A stretch of 64,000 nucleotides of DNA from Acanthaster planci (taxonomy: Eukaryota > Echinodermata > Asteroidea > Valvatida > Acanthasteridae), in assembly GCF_001949145.1 (NCBI RefSeq), contig NW_019091355.1, forward strand, positions 5,495,625-5,559,624. The letters run 5' to 3'. Position 1 is the stretch's first letter. The number at the start of each line of letters is the position of its first letter. Under the pieces are notes generated by a model. That model saw only the letters and a list, made by a program, of their open reading frames with translations, was not told the DNA's origin and ran no database searches. Made by a program: the position numbers and the translations under genes. This document shows, in pieces, positions 61,401 to 64,000 of the stretch.

Positions 61401-62639
61401 AATAAAGAGGGATATTGACGGCCTTTGAGGCTCTCAAGGAGCCGAAATTACTCGTCAAATTGCTGGACGGTCCGAATGCTTGAAAAAAAGCATAGAGGAA
61501 CTGTGGGGGGCATTAGAGATAGAAGCCAAGAGGACATTTTTCGGAGGGGGCTGAAGATTGGACGTGGAGCCGCTTCCTTGAGTGCTCTCTTGCAAAGGTT
61601 TCTTTGAGGTCGAGTGTGCTGTCAATTACGATATGATTGACTGGCCCATCTTTCCTTGATTGATTGATAATACACGCCGTATACCCTGTCAGAAATATGA
61701 TGGAATAGCAAGCATTTTTATAATAACCATTGTCCATCTCTAAGATGAATATTTTGGTTATTCGCCCAAACATTCTTTTTAGTGAAAGATTCGTTATGCA
61801 AGAGAAAATCGCGAACTACAAATGAAAATGTGTGTGTGGCCTAGTTTCTCTTCCAAACCCCTCTAGTCTTTTCCGTCGATCGTAAGCTTTCCCAATTAAC
61901 TCCGTCATTGCTCCTTAATCCGACCGACATTGATTCACTCAGCTCGGCCGGCAAAACTCCGGGAAATATGCTCCTATCACAGGAAGGAGTGTAGCCCAGC
62001 TCTCACCACCTCCCGGCCCCGCGACCTGCTTCATAGCACGAGGTACTGTGGTATGCAAGAATCCCGCTCCCTTCATCAACTCCAGATGAAGCGATTGCGT
62101 GAACTTATCTTCACAAAATCCTATCTAAAATGAGCTGTAAACAGCCTCACAGAAAACCACGAGAGAGGTCAGAACACGAGTTTGTAAAGCAAAACATGGG
62201 GTCCTTGGAGCTGGTATATCGGCCTAATGGTTGATAGCAATGTGGCAACCTCGGTCGACATTGCCTCCATCAACATTTTGTATATCTCAACCGACATTCG
62301 ATCCAAATGGAACACGTGGTCTTCTCAATGTCTGTTCGTCAGGAATGTCCTGTCGAATAAATCTGATGAAATTATGAAAAAATGAATTTCAAGTTTGGAT
62401 CAGCCCCTCTGTACAGTCTTGCCCGCAGTTCACAAAATTTGAACATCTCACTGTGAAAACTTGGAGAAATGCTGTGATTGTTAAAAACTTTGTCGGTAGG
62501 GCCTATACTTTCATAGGGGCTTTCCTTTGCAAAAATCGATTTCTTAATTGTTGCACCCAGACTTGACGCATGGCAAAACTTTTGCCATGAAACAGAGTTC
62601 TACGCTTTGACCAGTTTTCACTGCCGTCCATTTTCACCA

Positions 62640-62930
62640 TTATGCACGTCGGCACGGCCTGGCCCAGCGCTGCTCAGTGGCTGGCCCGCGGTCTTGTGCA
62701 GTACAGTCAGGCCACGGTTCAGTGGCCCGTCAATCTAAACCCTGAGCCCAAAACTCCACTGAAGAGTCGGCACCGCAAAGGGGCCGGTGGAGGGGATTAT
62801 CGGAGGGGGGTAAATAAGCCGTAATCGGTCAGCACCCCAAACCAGCCGGCCATTGAATGACAGCTACAAAGCTGGGGCTAATTGCTCTCCGCTAGGGCTA
62901 ATTAATTAAATACAGTATTGTCAGGTGTGG
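62640..62930. promoter_or_regulatory. Unique upstream block with repeated GGGCTAATT
   Basis: GGGCTAATT occurs at 62875-62883 and 62895-62903, 20 bp apart, the second running into AATTAAAT. Upstream are GCCGGCCATTGAATGACAG and several GGCC-type palindromes. Two homeodomain-type sites on one helical face suggest an enhancer; unproven. Confidence 0.25.
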
Positions 62931-64000
62931 AGACAAACAGATTTTCTCGCGGTGGGTGGAAATGGAGTCCCAAGCTCATGCGTTTTTAGGTTGGTGGTGC
63001 CCTGTGTGGTGGGTTTTGTATGGCCCCTTGTGTTCGCACAAAAGAGCTATAGTTACGGAGTTTGCATGGATAGCATTAGACCCCTTACATGCACCCCATA
63101 CCCCAGCCTACCCCTTTTTTCTTTTGGGGGTTGGGGTGCATCATCACCTCATTGCATTTACTGTCGGCTTCCTTTACGTTCCCGATATGGAGATTTACTA
63201 CCTTCAGACTTGATCTTAATTATATGGTTTGGTTTCTCTCGTCTTCAACGCGTGTAGAAAAGTGCGCATGTCAGATAGCTTTATGTGCAAATGTCTCCCA
63301 TCAAGTGCGGTGCGATGATATTACATGTACACGTTTCCATGTGTGAGCTGTTATGGTTACTTTTTATTTAATACCTTTTCATTGCATTGCAAGTTGAAAA
63401 GGGAATAGCCCCAAACGCTACAAACAAGGTACAACTACAAGGAGGGCCACTTTGGGGTGACTCTGAATTCCACTTGATCTTGTAGACGCCTAATTATTTG
63501 ATTAAAAAAACAAGACAGAGGGCTCACAAAAGACTGCAGAAGGAACTGTTATCGAGTCTGTCCTAGTCGTCATTGCTAGCGTTATGAACAGCCTCATCTT
63601 TTGCATCTTTCATCGGTTTGGTTCTCTGGCTAATCTCCATCCCTCCACCTCCCTCCCTTACACACTCACCGCTCGCGCAGATGCACAAACATCCCCTATG
63701 TCTCCATGGTTCATAATATTATAAAGTGAGTACCCCTCAAGCTCTGTTCGTATGCTTTACGTCCAAGATTTACCGCAGCACGTTTCTGAGATTGGAACCT
63801 CGCTGACTTGGAGTTCCTCTTTCGGGCCCGGCTAAAACAATGCCCCGCTTCCAAATCACCGCCTGTCATCGCGGCTCCCTCAAAGACGCTGTTGCGGTGA
63901 GCCCGGTCTTTGCCCTCCCTCTGGGAGGCGGGGAGTTTGGAAGGGCTTGTTTTTTAGGGCGGTGTATATGCGACAAGAGCAGTTCGCGCTTCTGGCGGGC

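Larger units (their letters stand above)
56300..64000. other. Upstream non-coding flank of the NET gene
   Basis: Nearly 8 kb with no recognisable gene or transposon. It has three enhancer-like blocks (56.6, 60.8 and 62.6 kb), an ATC microsatellite at 58.05 kb, and TGATTGATTGAT-type sites near 61657-61669. The right edge gives no sign of a second gene. Confidence 0.55.

Noticed and set aside
1-64000. CRISPR array, operon or bacterial defence system
   Set aside because: No regularly spaced repeats and no gene clusters; the only gene is a spliced animal transcription factor.

Overview
This is a piece of animal nuclear genome, not bacterial or viral. Almost the whole 64 kb is non-coding, with eukaryotic splice sites, decayed retrotransposons, tRNA-derived SINEs, MITE-like repeats, microsatellites and long runs of C or G. 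Only one reading frame stands clearly above the background of random open frames: 445 codons, against roughly 60-170 codons for everything else. It encodes a NET-family (Noc/Elbow/Tlp-1, vertebrate ZNF503/ZNF703) zinc-finger repressor. The protein, the L2/CR1-like LINE debris, the SINEs and the frequent TACATGTA-type palindromes suggest a marine invertebrate, most likely a deuterostome (echinoderm, hemichordate or cephalochordate). That placement is inference; no marker here fixes the species.

Layout. From 1 to about 53 kb no protein-coding gene can be supported. This stretch holds scattered mobile-element remains: a tRNA-SINE fragment at 2.3 kb, a palindromic element at 10.3 kb, an L2/CR1-like LINE 3' end at 20.5-21.6 kb, and a tandem pair of TIR-bearing MITEs at 24.6-25.0 kb with a third copy at 36.4 kb. 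It also holds a 0.5 kb element full of GACTCGAGTC palindromes at 27.7-28.2 kb, a SINE insertion with an inverted 5' part at 28.9-29.3 kb, two copies of a repeat with G/C homopolymers (34.4 and 39.7 kb), an exact 136-bp tandem duplication at 49.1 kb and a second, internally deleted LINE at 49.5-50.4 kb. Between these lie unique stretches with homeodomain-like motifs that resemble developmental enhancers; none is proven.

The gene. The NET gene runs on the minus strand from about 55.85 to 53.26 kb. It has a 22-codon first coding exon, a 1,165-bp GT-AG intron and a 455-codon last exon including the stop. Both splice junctions are in phase 0 and rebuild the family signature around SPLALLAQTC. Three CCAAT boxes lie 0.3-0.4 kb upstream of the start codon. 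The remaining 8 kb (56.3-64 kb) is upstream non-coding DNA with several enhancer-like blocks.

Overall the window reads as a regulatory gene desert with one developmental transcription-factor gene near one end. Similar deserts surround the vertebrate ZNF503/ZNF703 genes. I found no new multi-gene system. The most useful observations are the first exon, which is far too short to stand out as an open frame, the inverted SINE insertion with its target-site duplication, the MITE family, and an unusually symmetric TAATCC/GATA motif cluster at 48.55-48.61 kb.
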